Shown here one piece after another: positions 38,141 through 46,705 of a stretch of DNA of 64,000 bases; the first letter of the stretch is position 1; the number at the start of each line of letters is the position of its first letter. Location: assembly GCA_963745915.1 (NCBI GenBank), contig CAVUZA010000002.1, forward strand, positions 434,001-498,000, written 5' to 3'. The stretch comes from VRUE01 sp963745915. Its GTDB lineage: Bacteria > Actinomycetota > Thermoleophilia > Solirubrobacterales > 70-9. The position numbers and the translations under genes are program-made. The notes under the pieces were generated by a model. That model had not been told where the DNA came from, ran no database searches, and worked only from the letters and a program-made list of their open reading frames with translations.

Positions 38141-39661
38141 TTACGCGGCCGGCTCGCCGGATTCCGGGGCGGCCCAGCCGCGCGAGCGCTCCAGCGCCCG
38201 CCGCCAACCCGCCAGCAGCTCCTCGCGCCCGCCCTCGCCCATCGCCGGCTCGTAGCGGACGGCCTCGCGCCACATCTCCCCGACCTGGGCGGCGCTCCAG
38301 GTCCCGACCCCGATCCCGGCCAGGTAGGCGGCGCCGAGCGCGGTCGTCTCGGCGATCTCGGGGACGACGACCTCGGCGCCGAGCAGGTCGGCCTGGAACT
38401 GCATCAGCCAGCGGTTGGCGACGGCGCCGCCGTCGGCCTTGAGCACGGCGAGCCGCTCGCCGCTCGCCGCCTCCTGCGCCCGCACCGCGTCGACCGTCTG
38501 GTAGGCGATCGCCTCCAGCGCCGCCCGCGCCAGGTGGGCGCGGCCGCTGCCGCGGGTGAGGCCGACGATCGTCCCCCGCGCCTGCGGGTCCCAGTGCGGC
38601 GAGCCGAGCCCGGTCAGCGCGGGGACGAAGTAGACGCCCTCGTTGCCCGGCAGCGAGGCGGCCAGCGCCTCGCTCTCGGCCGCCGACTCGATCACCCCCA
38701 GCCCGTCCCGCAGCCACTGCAGCGCCGCCCCGGTGACGAAGATCGAAGCCTCCAGCGCGTAATCCCCCGCCGACGGGCCGAAATGTTGCCCGTCGGGCAA
38801 CATTTCGGCCCGTCGGCCCCGGGGCAGGGTGGCGCAGGGGGTGGTGAGCAGGCCGGGGGCGGGCGGCGGCGGCTTGGGGCCGGCGTTGAGCAGGACGAAG
38901 CTGCCGGTGCCGTAGGTGTTCTTCGCCGTGCCGGGCTCGAGGCAGGCCTGGCCGAAGAGGGCCGCCTGCTGGTCGCCGGCGATCCCCGCCACGGGGACCT
39001 CGCCGCCGAACTCGCTGGTCGTGCCGTAGACGTGGGCGGAGGGCAGCGGCTCGGGCAGGCGCGCCGGGTCGACGCCGAACAGCTCGCACAGCTCGGCGTC
39101 CCACTCGAGGCGATGGATGTCGAAGAGCAGGGTGCGCGAAGCGTTGGTGTGGTCGGTGGCGTGGCGGCCGGTGAGCTTGAACAGCAGCCAGGAGTCGACC
39201 GTGCCGAAGACGGCGCGCTCGGCCCCCTCCACGTTGCGCAGCAGCCACTCGACCTTGGTCGCCGAGAAGTAGGGGTCGAGGACGAGCCCGGTGCGCTCGC
39301 GGACCAGCTGCTCGTGGCCGGCGGCGCGCAGCTCGGCGCAGCGCTCCGCGGTGCGGCGGTCCTGCCAGACCAGGGCGCGGTGCAGCGGCTCGCCGCTCGC
39401 GGGGTCCCAGGCGACGACCGTCTCGCGCTGGTTGGCGATCCCGATCGCCTCCAGCTCGGCGCCGGAGACGCCGGCGCCGGCGAGCGCCTCGCGGCCGAGG
39501 CGGCGGGTCGTCTCCCAGATCTCGGCCGCGTCGTGCTCGACCCAGCCCGGCCGCGGGAAGTGCTGCCGGTGCTCGGCGTAGGCGCGGCCGGCGATCGCCC
39601 CGGCGCGGTCGAAGAGGAGGCAGGTGGTGCCGGTCGTCCCCTGGTCGATGGCGAGGATCAC
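38141..39661 (-). CDS. glpK: Glycerol kinase carrying an in-frame palindromic insertion
   Basis: 506 residues from a GTG at 39661. ILAIDQGTTGTTCLLFDR is the phosphate-binding start; later WQDRRT, VEWLLRN, DHTNASRTLLFDI, GIAGDQQAALFGQACLEPGTAKNTYGTGSFVLLN and the DGGAVANRWLMQFQADLLG end match FGGY glycerol kinases that make glycerol 3-phosphate from ATP. Between LLTTPCATLPRG and DYALEASIFVTGAALQWL, where relatives have only a short loop, there are extra residues (about 282-298) encoded by a 49-bp palindrome. The inserted loop is surface-like and charged, so activity may be kept. Confidence 0.93.
   Translation of the reverse strand: MILAIDQGTTGTTCLLFDRAGAIAGRAYAEHRQHFPRPGWVEHDAAEIWETTRRLGREALAGAGVSGAELEAIGIANQRETVVAWDPASGEPLHRALVWQDRRTAERCAELRAAGHEQLVRERTGLVLDPYFSATKVEWLLRNVEGAERAVFGTVDSWLLFKLTGRHATDHTNASRTLLFDIHRLEWDAELCELFGVDPARLPEPLPSAHVYGTTSEFGGEVPVAGIAGDQQAALFGQACLEPGTAKNTYGTGSFVLLNAGPKPPPPAPGLLTTPCATLPRGRRAEMLPDGQHFGPSAGDYALEASIFVTGAALQWLRDGLGVIESAAESEALAASLPGNEGVYFVPALTGLGSPHWDPQARGTIVGLTRGSGRAHLARAALEAIAYQTVDAVRAQEAASGERLAVLKADGGAVANRWLMQFQADLLGAEVVVPEIAETTALGAAYLAGIGVGTWSAAQVGEMWREAVRYEPAMGEGGREELLAGWRRALERSRGWAAPESGEPAA
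38769..38817. repeat. 49-bp palindromic element inside glpK
   Basis: The two 24-base arms are exact complements around a single central base. It starts GCCGACGGGCCGAAATG and ends with the complement. It matches the element in bioD (49206-49254) at 45 of 49 positions. It is translated as part of glpK in a frame shifted by one relative to the bioD copy. Confidence 0.92.
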
Positions 39662-39777
39662 GCGCCGCCGCCGAGCACGTGGCAGCTGCGGCTGAGGACC
39701 GAGCTGAGGCGGCGGCCGTCGTCGAAGGCCAGCAGCGCGCAAGCCGAGCCGATCGCGCAGATCCATGCCCCCCGCAT
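39658..39777 (-). CDS. Possible 39-residue leader peptide coupled to glpK
   Basis: ATG 39777 opens MRGAWICAIGSACALLAFDD and runs to a TGA that overlaps the glpK GTG (GTGA). There is no clear ribosome site before the ATG. The overlap is the same type seen at most real gene junctions in this window, which is the main support. It could be chance; the sequence is cysteine-containing and has no known match. Confidence 0.3.
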   Translation of the reverse strand: MRGAWICAIGSACALLAFDDGRRLSSVLSRSCHVLGGGA

Positions 39778-39849
39778 GCGATCGATCGTACTCAACGGGT
39801 CGCCGGCGGCTGGCAGCACCGAGCCGGGAAAGGGGGCACACTTGGGTCG

Positions 39850-41259
39850 ATGGACGTCGCCCTCGACAGCAGCCCCGGCCTCGAGCGCCAGGCGCGCGCG
39901 GTGCGCGACGGCGAGGCGAGCGCCCGCGAGCTGGTCGAGCAGGCCCTGCGCCGGGCCGAGGAGGCGCAGGCCTCGCTCAACCCGTTCCGGCTGATCTGCG
40001 CCGAGCAGGCGCTGGCCGCGGCCGAGGAAGCGGACCGCCGCCTCGCCGCCGGCGAGGCGGCGCCGCTGCTCGGCGTGCCGGTGGCGATCAAGGACGATGT
40101 CGACCTCGGCGGCCAGACCACGCCCTTCGGCTGCGGCGGCGGCCGGCCCGCAGTCCGCGACGCCGAGGCGGTGCGCCGCCTGCGCGCCGCGGGCGCGATC
40201 CCGATCGGCAAGACGCACGCGCCCGAGGTCGGCCAGTGGCACTTCACCGAGACGCCGCTGCACGGCGCCACCCGCAACCCCTGGCACCCCGAGCACACGC
40301 CGGGCGGCTCCAGCGGCGGCGCGGCGGCGGCGGTCGCCGCCGGCGTGGTCCCGGCCGCGATCGGCTCCGACGGCGCCGGCTCGATCCGCATCCCGGCCGC
40401 CTGGACCGGGCTGATCGGGCTGAAGCCGCAGCGCGGCCGGATCTCGACCTGGCCCGACCCCGAGTCCTTCCACGGGCTGAGCGTCTTCGGCCCGCTGACC
40501 CGCAGCGTCGCCGACGCCGCCCTGCTGCTCGACGCGACCCGGGGCAACGTCCCGGCCGACCTGCACAAGCCGACGCCGCCGCCCGAGCCCTTCGCCGCGG
40601 CCGCCGCCCGCGACCCGGGGCCCCTGCGCGTCGCGCTCTCCTTCAAGACACCCTTCGCCGTCCCCGACGGGGTCGACGCCGAGCACCGCGCCGCGGTCGA
40701 GGCCTTCGCCGCGCAGCTCGGCGAGCTCGGCCACGAGGTCGTCCGCGCCGACCCCGATTACGGGCTGGTCGGCCCGGCGCTGATCCCGCGCGGGATGGCC
40801 GGGGTCGACGCCTGGCTGCGCGCCCACGGCGAAGACCGCGCCGTGCTCGAGCCGCGCACCCGCACCCACGCCCGCTTCGGCCGCGCCCTCAGCGGCCTGC
40901 CGCTGCGCCTCGCCCGCGCCGCCGAGCCCGGCCTGCGGCGCCGCATCGGCCGCGTCTTCGAGCGCTGCGACGTGGTCCTCACCCCGGTCACCGCCAAGCC
41001 GCCGCCGCGGATCGGCGCCCTGCAGGGGCGCGGCTACTGGGCGACGAGCACCACCGCCACCGCCATCTGCCCCTTCGCCTTCGCCTGGAACGTGACCGGC
41101 TGGCCGGGGATCAGCGTCCCCGCCGGCCTCACCTCATCCGGCCTGCCGATCGGCGCCCAGCTGCTCGGCCGCCCCAGCGACGAGGCGACCCTGCTCTCGC
41201 TCGCCGGCCAGGTGGAGCGCGAGCTCGGCGGCTGGCCAGCGCCCCCCATCTACCGCTGA
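39850..41259 (+). CDS. Amidase (amidase signature family)
   Basis: 469 residues. The Ser-cisSer-Lys triad is visible: Lys in VPVAIKDDVDLGG, Ser residues in HTPGGSSGGAAAAVAAG and GSDGAGSIRIPAAW. The rest, including GLKPQRGRIS, VFGPLTRSVADAALLLD and the closing GLPIGAQLLGRPSDEATLL, is standard. It hydrolyses an amide whose identity cannot be read. It is divergent from glpK and converges on the glycosyltransferase gene, with a palindrome between. Confidence 0.9.
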   Translation: MDVALDSSPGLERQARAVRDGEASARELVEQALRRAEEAQASLNPFRLICAEQALAAAEEADRRLAAGEAAPLLGVPVAIKDDVDLGGQTTPFGCGGGRPAVRDAEAVRRLRAAGAIPIGKTHAPEVGQWHFTETPLHGATRNPWHPEHTPGGSSGGAAAAVAAGVVPAAIGSDGAGSIRIPAAWTGLIGLKPQRGRISTWPDPESFHGLSVFGPLTRSVADAALLLDATRGNVPADLHKPTPPPEPFAAAAARDPGPLRVALSFKTPFAVPDGVDAEHRAAVEAFAAQLGELGHEVVRADPDYGLVGPALIPRGMAGVDAWLRAHGEDRAVLEPRTRTHARFGRALSGLPLRLARAAEPGLRRRIGRVFERCDVVLTPVTAKPPPRIGALQGRGYWATSTTATAICPFAFAWNVTGWPGISVPAGLTSSGLPIGAQLLGRPSDEATLLSLAGQVERELGGWPAPPIYR

Positions 41260-41269
41260 GCCCCCCGAA

Positions 41270-42007
41270 TCAGCTTCCGGTGCGCTTTTTGCCGGCAATG
41301 CCGGCATAAGGCGCACCGGAACGGCGGGTGCGGTAGGCGCTGGCGAAATCGAGCAGCTGGCGGGCGCGGTGGAGGAAGCCGGTGAGGGTGCGGCCGGTGG
41401 CGCGGTGGGAGAGGTCGAGCTCGTACTCACCGACCCGGTGGCCGGCGCGGACGGCGTCGACGGTCATCCCGATCTCCATCCCGTAGCCGCGGGCGAAGGG
41501 CAGGGTGGCGCGCAGGACGTCGGCGCACATCGCCCGCTGGCCGGAGATCGGGGCGCTCGCCTCGAAGCCGCAGCGGCGGCGGATCGCCCAGCGGGCGAAG
41601 CCGAGCGCCAGGCCGAAGCCGCCGCCGACGCGCCGGCCGAAGGCCGCCACCGCCAGGTCGCACTCCCCCGCCTGCACCGCGGCGACCAGCGGCGCCAGGC
41701 GGGCCGCCGAGTCGCCGAGGTCGGCGTCGCAGAGGAGGACCAGGGCCGGCGCCGGCTCGACGCTCAGCGCCGCCTCGGCGGCGGCGGTGACGTTGCCGCC
41801 CTTGCCGTGCGGGCGGCCGCGGCTGACCACCTGCGCCCCGGCCGCCATCGCCACCTCGGCGGTGCCGTCCCCGGAGGCGTCGTCGGCGACCCAGATCGCG
41901 GCTTCGGGAAAGGCGCCGCGCAGGGCGGCGACCGTGGCGCCGACCCGGTCGGCCTCGTTGCGGGCGGCGACGATCGCCGCCAGCGGCGCGCGGCGCGCGG
42001 CGCTCAC
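41270..42007 (-). CDS. Glycosyltransferase family 2 protein
   Basis: 245 residues from a GTG at 42007 overlapping the upstream ATPase stop. Start PLAAIVAARNEADRVGATVAAL, nucleotide-sugar motif WVADDASGDGTAEVAMAAGAQVV, metal motif LLCDADLGDSA, then SGQRAMCADVLRATLPFARGYGMEIGMTVDAV. No membrane helix is obvious. The last 16 residues (RRSGAPYAGIAGKKRT region) are encoded by a palindrome and probably do not belong to the ancestral protein. Confidence 0.88.
   Translation of the reverse strand: MSAARRAPLAAIVAARNEADRVGATVAALRGAFPEAAIWVADDASGDGTAEVAMAAGAQVVSRGRPHGKGGNVTAAAEAALSVEPAPALVLLCDADLGDSAARLAPLVAAVQAGECDLAVAAFGRRVGGGFGLALGFARWAIRRRCGFEASAPISGQRAMCADVLRATLPFARGYGMEIGMTVDAVRAGHRVGEYELDLSHRATGRTLTGFLHRARQLLDFASAYRTRRSGAPYAGIAGKKRTGS
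41276..41322. repeat. 47-bp palindrome at the 3' end of the glycosyltransferase gene
   Basis: 23-base arms (starting TTCCGGTGCGCTTTTTGCC) pair with two mismatches around one central A. It sits between convergent genes, so it may act as a two-way terminator. It also encodes the C-terminus of the glycosyltransferase. Confidence 0.8.
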
Positions 42008-43434
42008 GAAGCCGCCTCCGCGTCGAGCAGCCAGGCGACGATCCCGATCGGCACCGCCCAGACCGCGCCCGGACCCTCGACCTCGTCGAGATCGAGCACC
42101 GAGCGGGTGGCGAAGATCCCGCCGCCGCGCGAGCGCAGCGTCTGCGCCGCCCGGCGCCAGGGCCCGTCGACGTACTTGGCCTCGAAGCCGACGCCGAGGC
42201 CGGGGCCGACGAAGTCGACCTCGGCCGTGCTCGAGGCCCGCTCGTACATCACCGTGCTCGCCTCGAGCAGCGCGCCCGGCCCGACGCCGCCCGCGGCGCG
42301 GAGCAGGAGCAGGCCGAGCTGCTGCTCGCTGAGCACCGAGTCGTCGGGGCGACGGCGGCGGGCGTCGCGCAGGTGCGGCAGGTGGGCGATCAGGGGGTCG
42401 ACGAAGTAGACCTTCTCCTGCGCCCGCAGGTTGGGCAGGCCGCGGCGGGCCTGGGGGCAGCGCCAGGCGATCAGGGCGCAGGCGAGGGCAGCGATCCGGT
42501 CGTTGACCCGGTGGTTGTCGGAGAGGCCGACGTCGCGGGCGACGGCGGAGGCGTTGAGCGGCGCCCCCAGGCCGGCGACCAGCCTTTCGAGGAAGGCGAG
42601 GATCTCGCCCTCCCCCATCCCGGTGCTGAGCAGGGCGTCGCCGGCGATCGTCTCCCAGAGCGCCTGCGCGAAGCTCGCGCTCACCTCGGCGCCGGCGACG
42701 AAGTCGCCGACCGCGCGCGGGAAGCCGCCCGCCTGCAGGTAGCTCTGCCAGGCGTGGTCGAGGTCGGAGAAGAACGGGTAGAGGCGGTCGATCGCCTCGC
42801 GGCCGCGGGCGCTGAGCAGCTCGGCCGGGGGCAGCGCCGCCTCGGGCAGCGGGCCGAGCGTGCCGAGCGAGCGGCAGAACGCCCGGAACCCCATCGGCAG
42901 CAGCAGCCGGTCGGAGTCGACGGCGGCGCCGCGGCGCCCGGCCAGGGCCTTGGTCGCCTCGCCCAGACCGCGCGCCGAGGAGCCCGAGAGCACGACGCAG
43001 CTGGAGCGGAAGACCGGGTCGTTGTCGCGCAGCTCCTTGATCGCCGCGGCCCAGCCGCGGACCGCGGTGATCTCGTCGAGGAACCAATAGCGCTCTCCGG
43101 GCAGGGTCGCGGCCCCCTTCTGGCCGACCGCGACCAGGCGGCGCAGGTCCTGGGCGGTGAGCCCGTCGCAGGCGCAGAAGAAGACGAGGCGGGGATTGGC
43201 CCCGGCGGCGATCGTCGCCGCGATCGCCCGCTTGACCTCGACGCTCTTGCCGACCCGCCGCGGGCCGCGCAGGACGTAGAGCCCCGACGGCTGCAGGCCG
43301 GCGAGCGGCGCCGGCTCGTAGCTGAACGGCGCGGCGGCGGCCTCGCGCAGGTCCGGGTCGCCCCGCTGCCAGCCCTCGTCCCGCCACCAGGTGCTGCGAT
43401 CGGTGAGAAGTCGCCTCAGTTGGCCGTCGTTCAC
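42004..43434 (-). CDS. AAA-type ATPase with DUF4143-like C-terminus
   Basis: 476 residues from a GTG at 43434. Walker A LRGPRRVGKSVEVKRAI near residue 55, Walker B YWFLDEITAVRGWAAAI, sensor SSCVVLSGSSARGL. The C-terminal half has EASTVMYERASSTAEVDFVGPGLGVGFEAKYVDGPW, which matches the E-x-D-F...E-x-K nuclease-like pattern of DUF4143 proteins. Such ATPases are common and largely uncharacterised; a role in defence or nucleic-acid handling is often proposed. It overlaps the glycosyltransferase gene. Confidence 0.8.
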   Translation of the reverse strand: MNDGQLRRLLTDRSTWWRDEGWQRGDPDLREAAAAPFSYEPAPLAGLQPSGLYVLRGPRRVGKSVEVKRAIAATIAAGANPRLVFFCACDGLTAQDLRRLVAVGQKGAATLPGERYWFLDEITAVRGWAAAIKELRDNDPVFRSSCVVLSGSSARGLGEATKALAGRRGAAVDSDRLLLPMGFRAFCRSLGTLGPLPEAALPPAELLSARGREAIDRLYPFFSDLDHAWQSYLQAGGFPRAVGDFVAGAEVSASFAQALWETIAGDALLSTGMGEGEILAFLERLVAGLGAPLNASAVARDVGLSDNHRVNDRIAALACALIAWRCPQARRGLPNLRAQEKVYFVDPLIAHLPHLRDARRRRPDDSVLSEQQLGLLLLRAAGGVGPGALLEASTVMYERASSTAEVDFVGPGLGVGFEAKYVDGPWRRAAQTLRSRGGGIFATRSVLDLDEVEGPGAVWAVPIGIVAWLLDAEAAS

Positions 43435-43546
43435 CCGAAAAAGGGTAGCAAAATGGGTGGGTGGTGACCGAAAAGACGATAATCGCGCCGAAGTCGGTTG
43501 CGGCCGTGCGTCAAGCGGTCGGCCACGCCGGATATTGTCCCGGCCC

Positions 43547-43759
43547 ATGGCGGACATCGAGGCGCACATCACCGGCAACGTCTGGAAAATCGAGGTTGCG
43601 GTCGGGGACCAGGTCGAGGACGGCGACACCGTCGTCATCCTCGAGTCGATGAAGATGGAGATCCCGGTCGAGGCGGAGGACGACGGCACCGTGAAGGAGA
43701 TTCGCTGCGAGGAGGGCCAAGCGGTCAGCGAAGGCGACGTCCTCGTAGTGCTCGAGTGA
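43547..43759 (+). CDS. Stand-alone biotin carboxyl carrier protein
   Basis: 70 residues, just one biotinyl domain. The biotin attachment site ESMKME is at about residues 33-38, flanked by VGDQVEDGDTVVIL and VEAEDDGTVKEIRCEEGQAVSEGDVLVVLE. It carries CO2 between a biotin carboxylase and a carboxyltransferase such as that at 13109. It starts a tight plus-strand run that ends with the biotin genes bioB-bioF-bioD, so supply and use of biotin are encoded together. Confidence 0.93.
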   Translation: MADIEAHITGNVWKIEVAVGDQVEDGDTVVILESMKMEIPVEAEDDGTVKEIRCEEGQAVSEGDVLVVLE

Positions 43760-44562
43760 GCGAGGAGCTGGCGGGCGGCAGGCTGCTGCTCGACCGCCCG
43801 GCGGAGGCGGTCGCGCGGCTGCGGATCGCCAACCCGGAGCGGCGCAACGCGCTCGACCACGAGATCCTCGACGCCCTGGCCGAGGCGGTGCGCGGCATCG
43901 ACCGCGGGATCGAGACCCGCTGCCTGCTGATCACCGGCGCGCCGCCGGTCTTCTCGGCCGGCTACGACCTCAGCGCGATCCCCGGCGAGACCTTCGAGCG
44001 CGACGCCGAGGCGCTCGTCGCCCACCCCTTCCACGCGGCGATGGAGGCGCTCGCCGCCCACCCCTGGCCGACGCTGGCGGCGATCAACGGCCACTGCATC
44101 GGCGGCGGCCTGGAGCTGGCGATCACCTGCGACCTGCGCCTCTGCGCCGCCGGCGCCAAGCTCGGCATGCCGCCGGTCAAGCTCGGCCTCGTCTACGGCC
44201 ACACCGGCCTGCGCAAGTTCCTCGACACGATCGGCATGGCGCGGACCAAGGAGCTCTTCCTCACCGGCCGCAACCTCGAGGCCGAGCGGGCCGAGCGGAT
44301 CGGCCTCGTGCACGAGACGATCCCGGCCGAGGGCTTCGACCGGGCCGCGGTCGAGCGGGCGGCCGAGATCGCCGCCAACGCGCCGCTCTCGATGCGCGGC
44401 AACAAACGGGCGATCGAAGTCCTCAACCAGAACCCGATCCTCAGCGAGCAGCAGGAGGCGGGGCTGATCGCCCTGCGCGAGTCCTGCTTCAGCTCCGAGG
44501 ATCTGCGCGAGGGCGTGCGGGCCTTCGCCGAGAAGCGCACGCCGAAGTGGAAGGGGCGGTGA
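43756..44562 (+). CDS. Enoyl-CoA hydratase/isomerase
   Basis: 268 residues from a GTG overlapping the carrier-protein stop (GTGA). Crotonase signature: ARLRIANPERRNALDHEILDAL, PVFSAGYDLSAIPG, and AINGHCIGGGLELAITCDLRLCA. The later segment MPPVKLGLVYGHTGLRKFLDTIG covers the second active-site loop. The end FAEKRTPKWKGR is the same type as that of the enzyme at 14701. Reaction (hydration, isomerisation or decarboxylation) not fixed by sequence. Confidence 0.9.
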   Translation: MSEELAGGRLLLDRPAEAVARLRIANPERRNALDHEILDALAEAVRGIDRGIETRCLLITGAPPVFSAGYDLSAIPGETFERDAEALVAHPFHAAMEALAAHPWPTLAAINGHCIGGGLELAITCDLRLCAAGAKLGMPPVKLGLVYGHTGLRKFLDTIGMARTKELFLTGRNLEAERAERIGLVHETIPAEGFDRAAVERAAEIAANAPLSMRGNKRAIEVLNQNPILSEQQEAGLIALRESCFSSEDLREGVRAFAEKRTPKWKGR

Positions 44563-45194
44563 GCGCCGCGGCGCGGCAGGCGCTGGCCGCCGCCGACCCG
44601 ACGATGGCGGGGCTGATCGAGCGGCTCGGCGAGATCGACGTCGAGACCCGGCTGCGGCGGCGCAGCGAGGAGCGGCCGGCCGACGCCTACGGGGCGCTGC
44701 TGCGGGCGATCGTCGGCCAGCAGCTCTCGACCAAGGCGGCGCGGACGATCTACGGCCGGGTGCTGGAGCTGTTCGGCGGCGCCACGCCGCCGCCCCAGCG
44801 GCTGCTGGAGGCGAGCGAGGAGGAGCTGCGCGGCTGCGGCCTCTCGGGGCGCAAGGTCGAGTACGTGCGCGACCTCGCCCAGCACGTGATCGCCGGCGAG
44901 CTCGAGCTCGAGCGGCTCGGCGAGCTGCCCGACGAGGAGGTGGTCGCCGAGATCGTCGCCGTGCGCGGGCTGGGCGTCTGGACCGCGGAGATGTTCCTGC
45001 TCTTCCACCTCGAACGTCCCGACGTGCTCTCCGGCGGCGACCTCGGCATCCGCAAGGCGATCCAGGTCGAGTACGGCCTCGACCAGATGCCCTCGCCGGC
45101 GCGGGTGCTGGAGATCGGCGAGCCCTGGCGCCCGCAGCGCAGCCTCGCCTCGCTCTACCTCTGGGAGTCGCTTGCAAACGCGCCCGTCGGTTGA
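44559..45194 (+). CDS. DNA-3-methyladenine glycosylase (HhH-GPD)
   Basis: 211 residues from a GTG overlapping the previous stop. AlkA-like fold: LLRAIVGQQLSTKAARTIYGRVL, a helix-hairpin-helix in VAVRGLGVWTAEMFLLF, and the catalytic aspartate expected in VLSGGDLGIRKA. It removes alkylated purines from DNA. The closing WRPQRSLASLYLWE is typical. Its place between enoyl-CoA hydratase and diguanylate cyclase genes looks like simple operon packing. Confidence 0.9.
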   Translation: MSAAARQALAAADPTMAGLIERLGEIDVETRLRRRSEERPADAYGALLRAIVGQQLSTKAARTIYGRVLELFGGATPPPQRLLEASEEELRGCGLSGRKVEYVRDLAQHVIAGELELERLGELPDEEVVAEIVAVRGLGVWTAEMFLLFHLERPDVLSGGDLGIRKAIQVEYGLDQMPSPARVLEIGEPWRPQRSLASLYLWESLANAPVG

Positions 45195-45225
45195 GGCGGT
45201 GGCGGCTGGCGCCGACAAGGGGAGC

Positions 45226-46692
45226 ATGCGCCTGCGCTTCTGGCTCGGCTTCGCCCTCGCCGCGGCGATCGGCATCGGCTCGGTCGCCCTGGCGCTGGTC
45301 GTCAACGCGCGCGAAAGCGACAGCTTCGAGGCGCGCCAGCGCGACGAGGCGGTGCGCGCCGCGCACCAGGCCCAGGCCCAGGCCGGGCTCTCGGTCGGCC
45401 AGCTGGCCAGCGCCGCCGCCTTCTACCGCTCCGAGGGCGCCGAGGACCAGGTCACCCAGCACGAGTTCGACACGATCGCCGCCTCGCTGCTCGGCCCCGG
45501 GGCGCTCTCCTCGACCGGTTTCATCGCGGCGGTGCCCGGCGCGCAGCGGGCCGCCTTCGAGCGCAGCCACGGGGTCGAGATCCGCGAGCGCGGGCCGCTC
45601 GGCGAGCTGCGCCGGGCCGGCGCCCGCCAGAGCTACTACCCGCTGCGCTTCGCCGCCGCGCGCGGGCTCGACATCACCCTGCCGATCGGCTACGACGTCG
45701 GCACCGACCGCTTCCGCGCCCGCTTCCTGATGCGGGCGGCGAGGACCGGCAAGCCGGCCGCGACCCGGGTGATGCGCCTGCCGGTCGGCGGCACCGGGAT
45801 CAACGTCTTCCGCCCCGTCTACCGCGACCGCGCCCCGATCGCGACCGCGGCCCAGCGCCGCGCGGCGCTGGTCGGCTTCGCGGTCGGCGGCTTCCGGGTC
45901 CCGAGCCTGGTCGGCGCCGCCGAGGCGACCCTGCCGGGCAACGTCGACGTCGCCCTGCTCGAGCGCACCCGCACGGTCGCCGGCCCCGCGCTCGACCGCG
46001 AGGACGGCGCCGCCGCGCAGCTCTCGATCGCCGACCGCGGCTGGGTGCTCGTCGTCCACGACCCGGACCGGCCGGGGGTCGGGCTGCCGCTGCTGATCGC
46101 CGTCGTCGGCCTCTCGCTGGCGGCGCTGCTCGCCGCCCTGGTGCTGATCTGGAGCCGCAGCGAGCGGATGCAGGAGCTGGCCCGCCAGGCCAGCCACGAC
46201 GCGCTCACCGGGGTCAAGAACCGGCGCCGCTTCGAGGAAGAGCTGCGCGCCGAGCTGGCCCGCAGTCACCGCTACGGCGGCGAAGGGGCGCTGCTGATGC
46301 TCGACCTCGACAACTTCAAGCGGGTCAACGACACGCTCGGCCACGCCGCCGGCGACAGCGTCCTGCGCGAGGTCGCCCAGATCCTGCTCGGGCGCGCCCG
46401 CGAGACCGACGTCGTCGCCCGCCTCGGCGGCGATGAGTTCGCGATCGTGCTGTCGCGCTGCACCCGGGCCGAGGCGGAGGCGATCGCCGACGAGGTCGGG
46501 CGGGCGATCCGCGCCCAGGCCGGCATCGGCAACGGCGAGGGCCAGGAGGGCGTGGCGCTCTCGGCCAGCATCGGCGTCGCCACCTTCGGCCAGGGCCGGC
46601 GGCTCAGCTACGACGCCGTCCTCGCCCAGGCCGACGCGGCGATGTACGAGGCGAAGGACTCCGGGCGCGACGCCGTCCGGGGCGCTGCCTAG
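45226..46692 (+). CDS. Diguanylate cyclase with CHASE-like sensor
   Basis: 488 residues from ATG 45226, preceded by AAGGGGAG; a TTG at 45172 overlaps the glycosylase gene. One N-terminal membrane helix (FWLGFALAAAIGIGSVALALV), an extracellular CHASE-like domain (about 40-285, with STGFIAAVP), a second helix (LLIAVVGLSLAALLAALVLIW), then a GGDEF domain: SHDALTGVKNRRRFEEELR, LDLDNFKRVNDTLGH, RLGGDEFAIVL and SASIGVATF. The intact GGDEF indicates c-di-GMP synthesis in response to an external signal. Confidence 0.92.
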   Translation: MRLRFWLGFALAAAIGIGSVALALVVNARESDSFEARQRDEAVRAAHQAQAQAGLSVGQLASAAAFYRSEGAEDQVTQHEFDTIAASLLGPGALSSTGFIAAVPGAQRAAFERSHGVEIRERGPLGELRRAGARQSYYPLRFAAARGLDITLPIGYDVGTDRFRARFLMRAARTGKPAATRVMRLPVGGTGINVFRPVYRDRAPIATAAQRRAALVGFAVGGFRVPSLVGAAEATLPGNVDVALLERTRTVAGPALDREDGAAAQLSIADRGWVLVVHDPDRPGVGLPLLIAVVGLSLAALLAALVLIWSRSERMQELARQASHDALTGVKNRRRFEEELRAELARSHRYGGEGALLMLDLDNFKRVNDTLGHAAGDSVLREVAQILLGRARETDVVARLGGDEFAIVLSRCTRAEAEAIADEVGRAIRAQAGIGNGEGQEGVALSASIGVATFGQGRRLSYDAVLAQADAAMYEAKDSGRDAVRGAA

Positions 46693-46705
46693 CCTGCGGC
46701 CTCGA

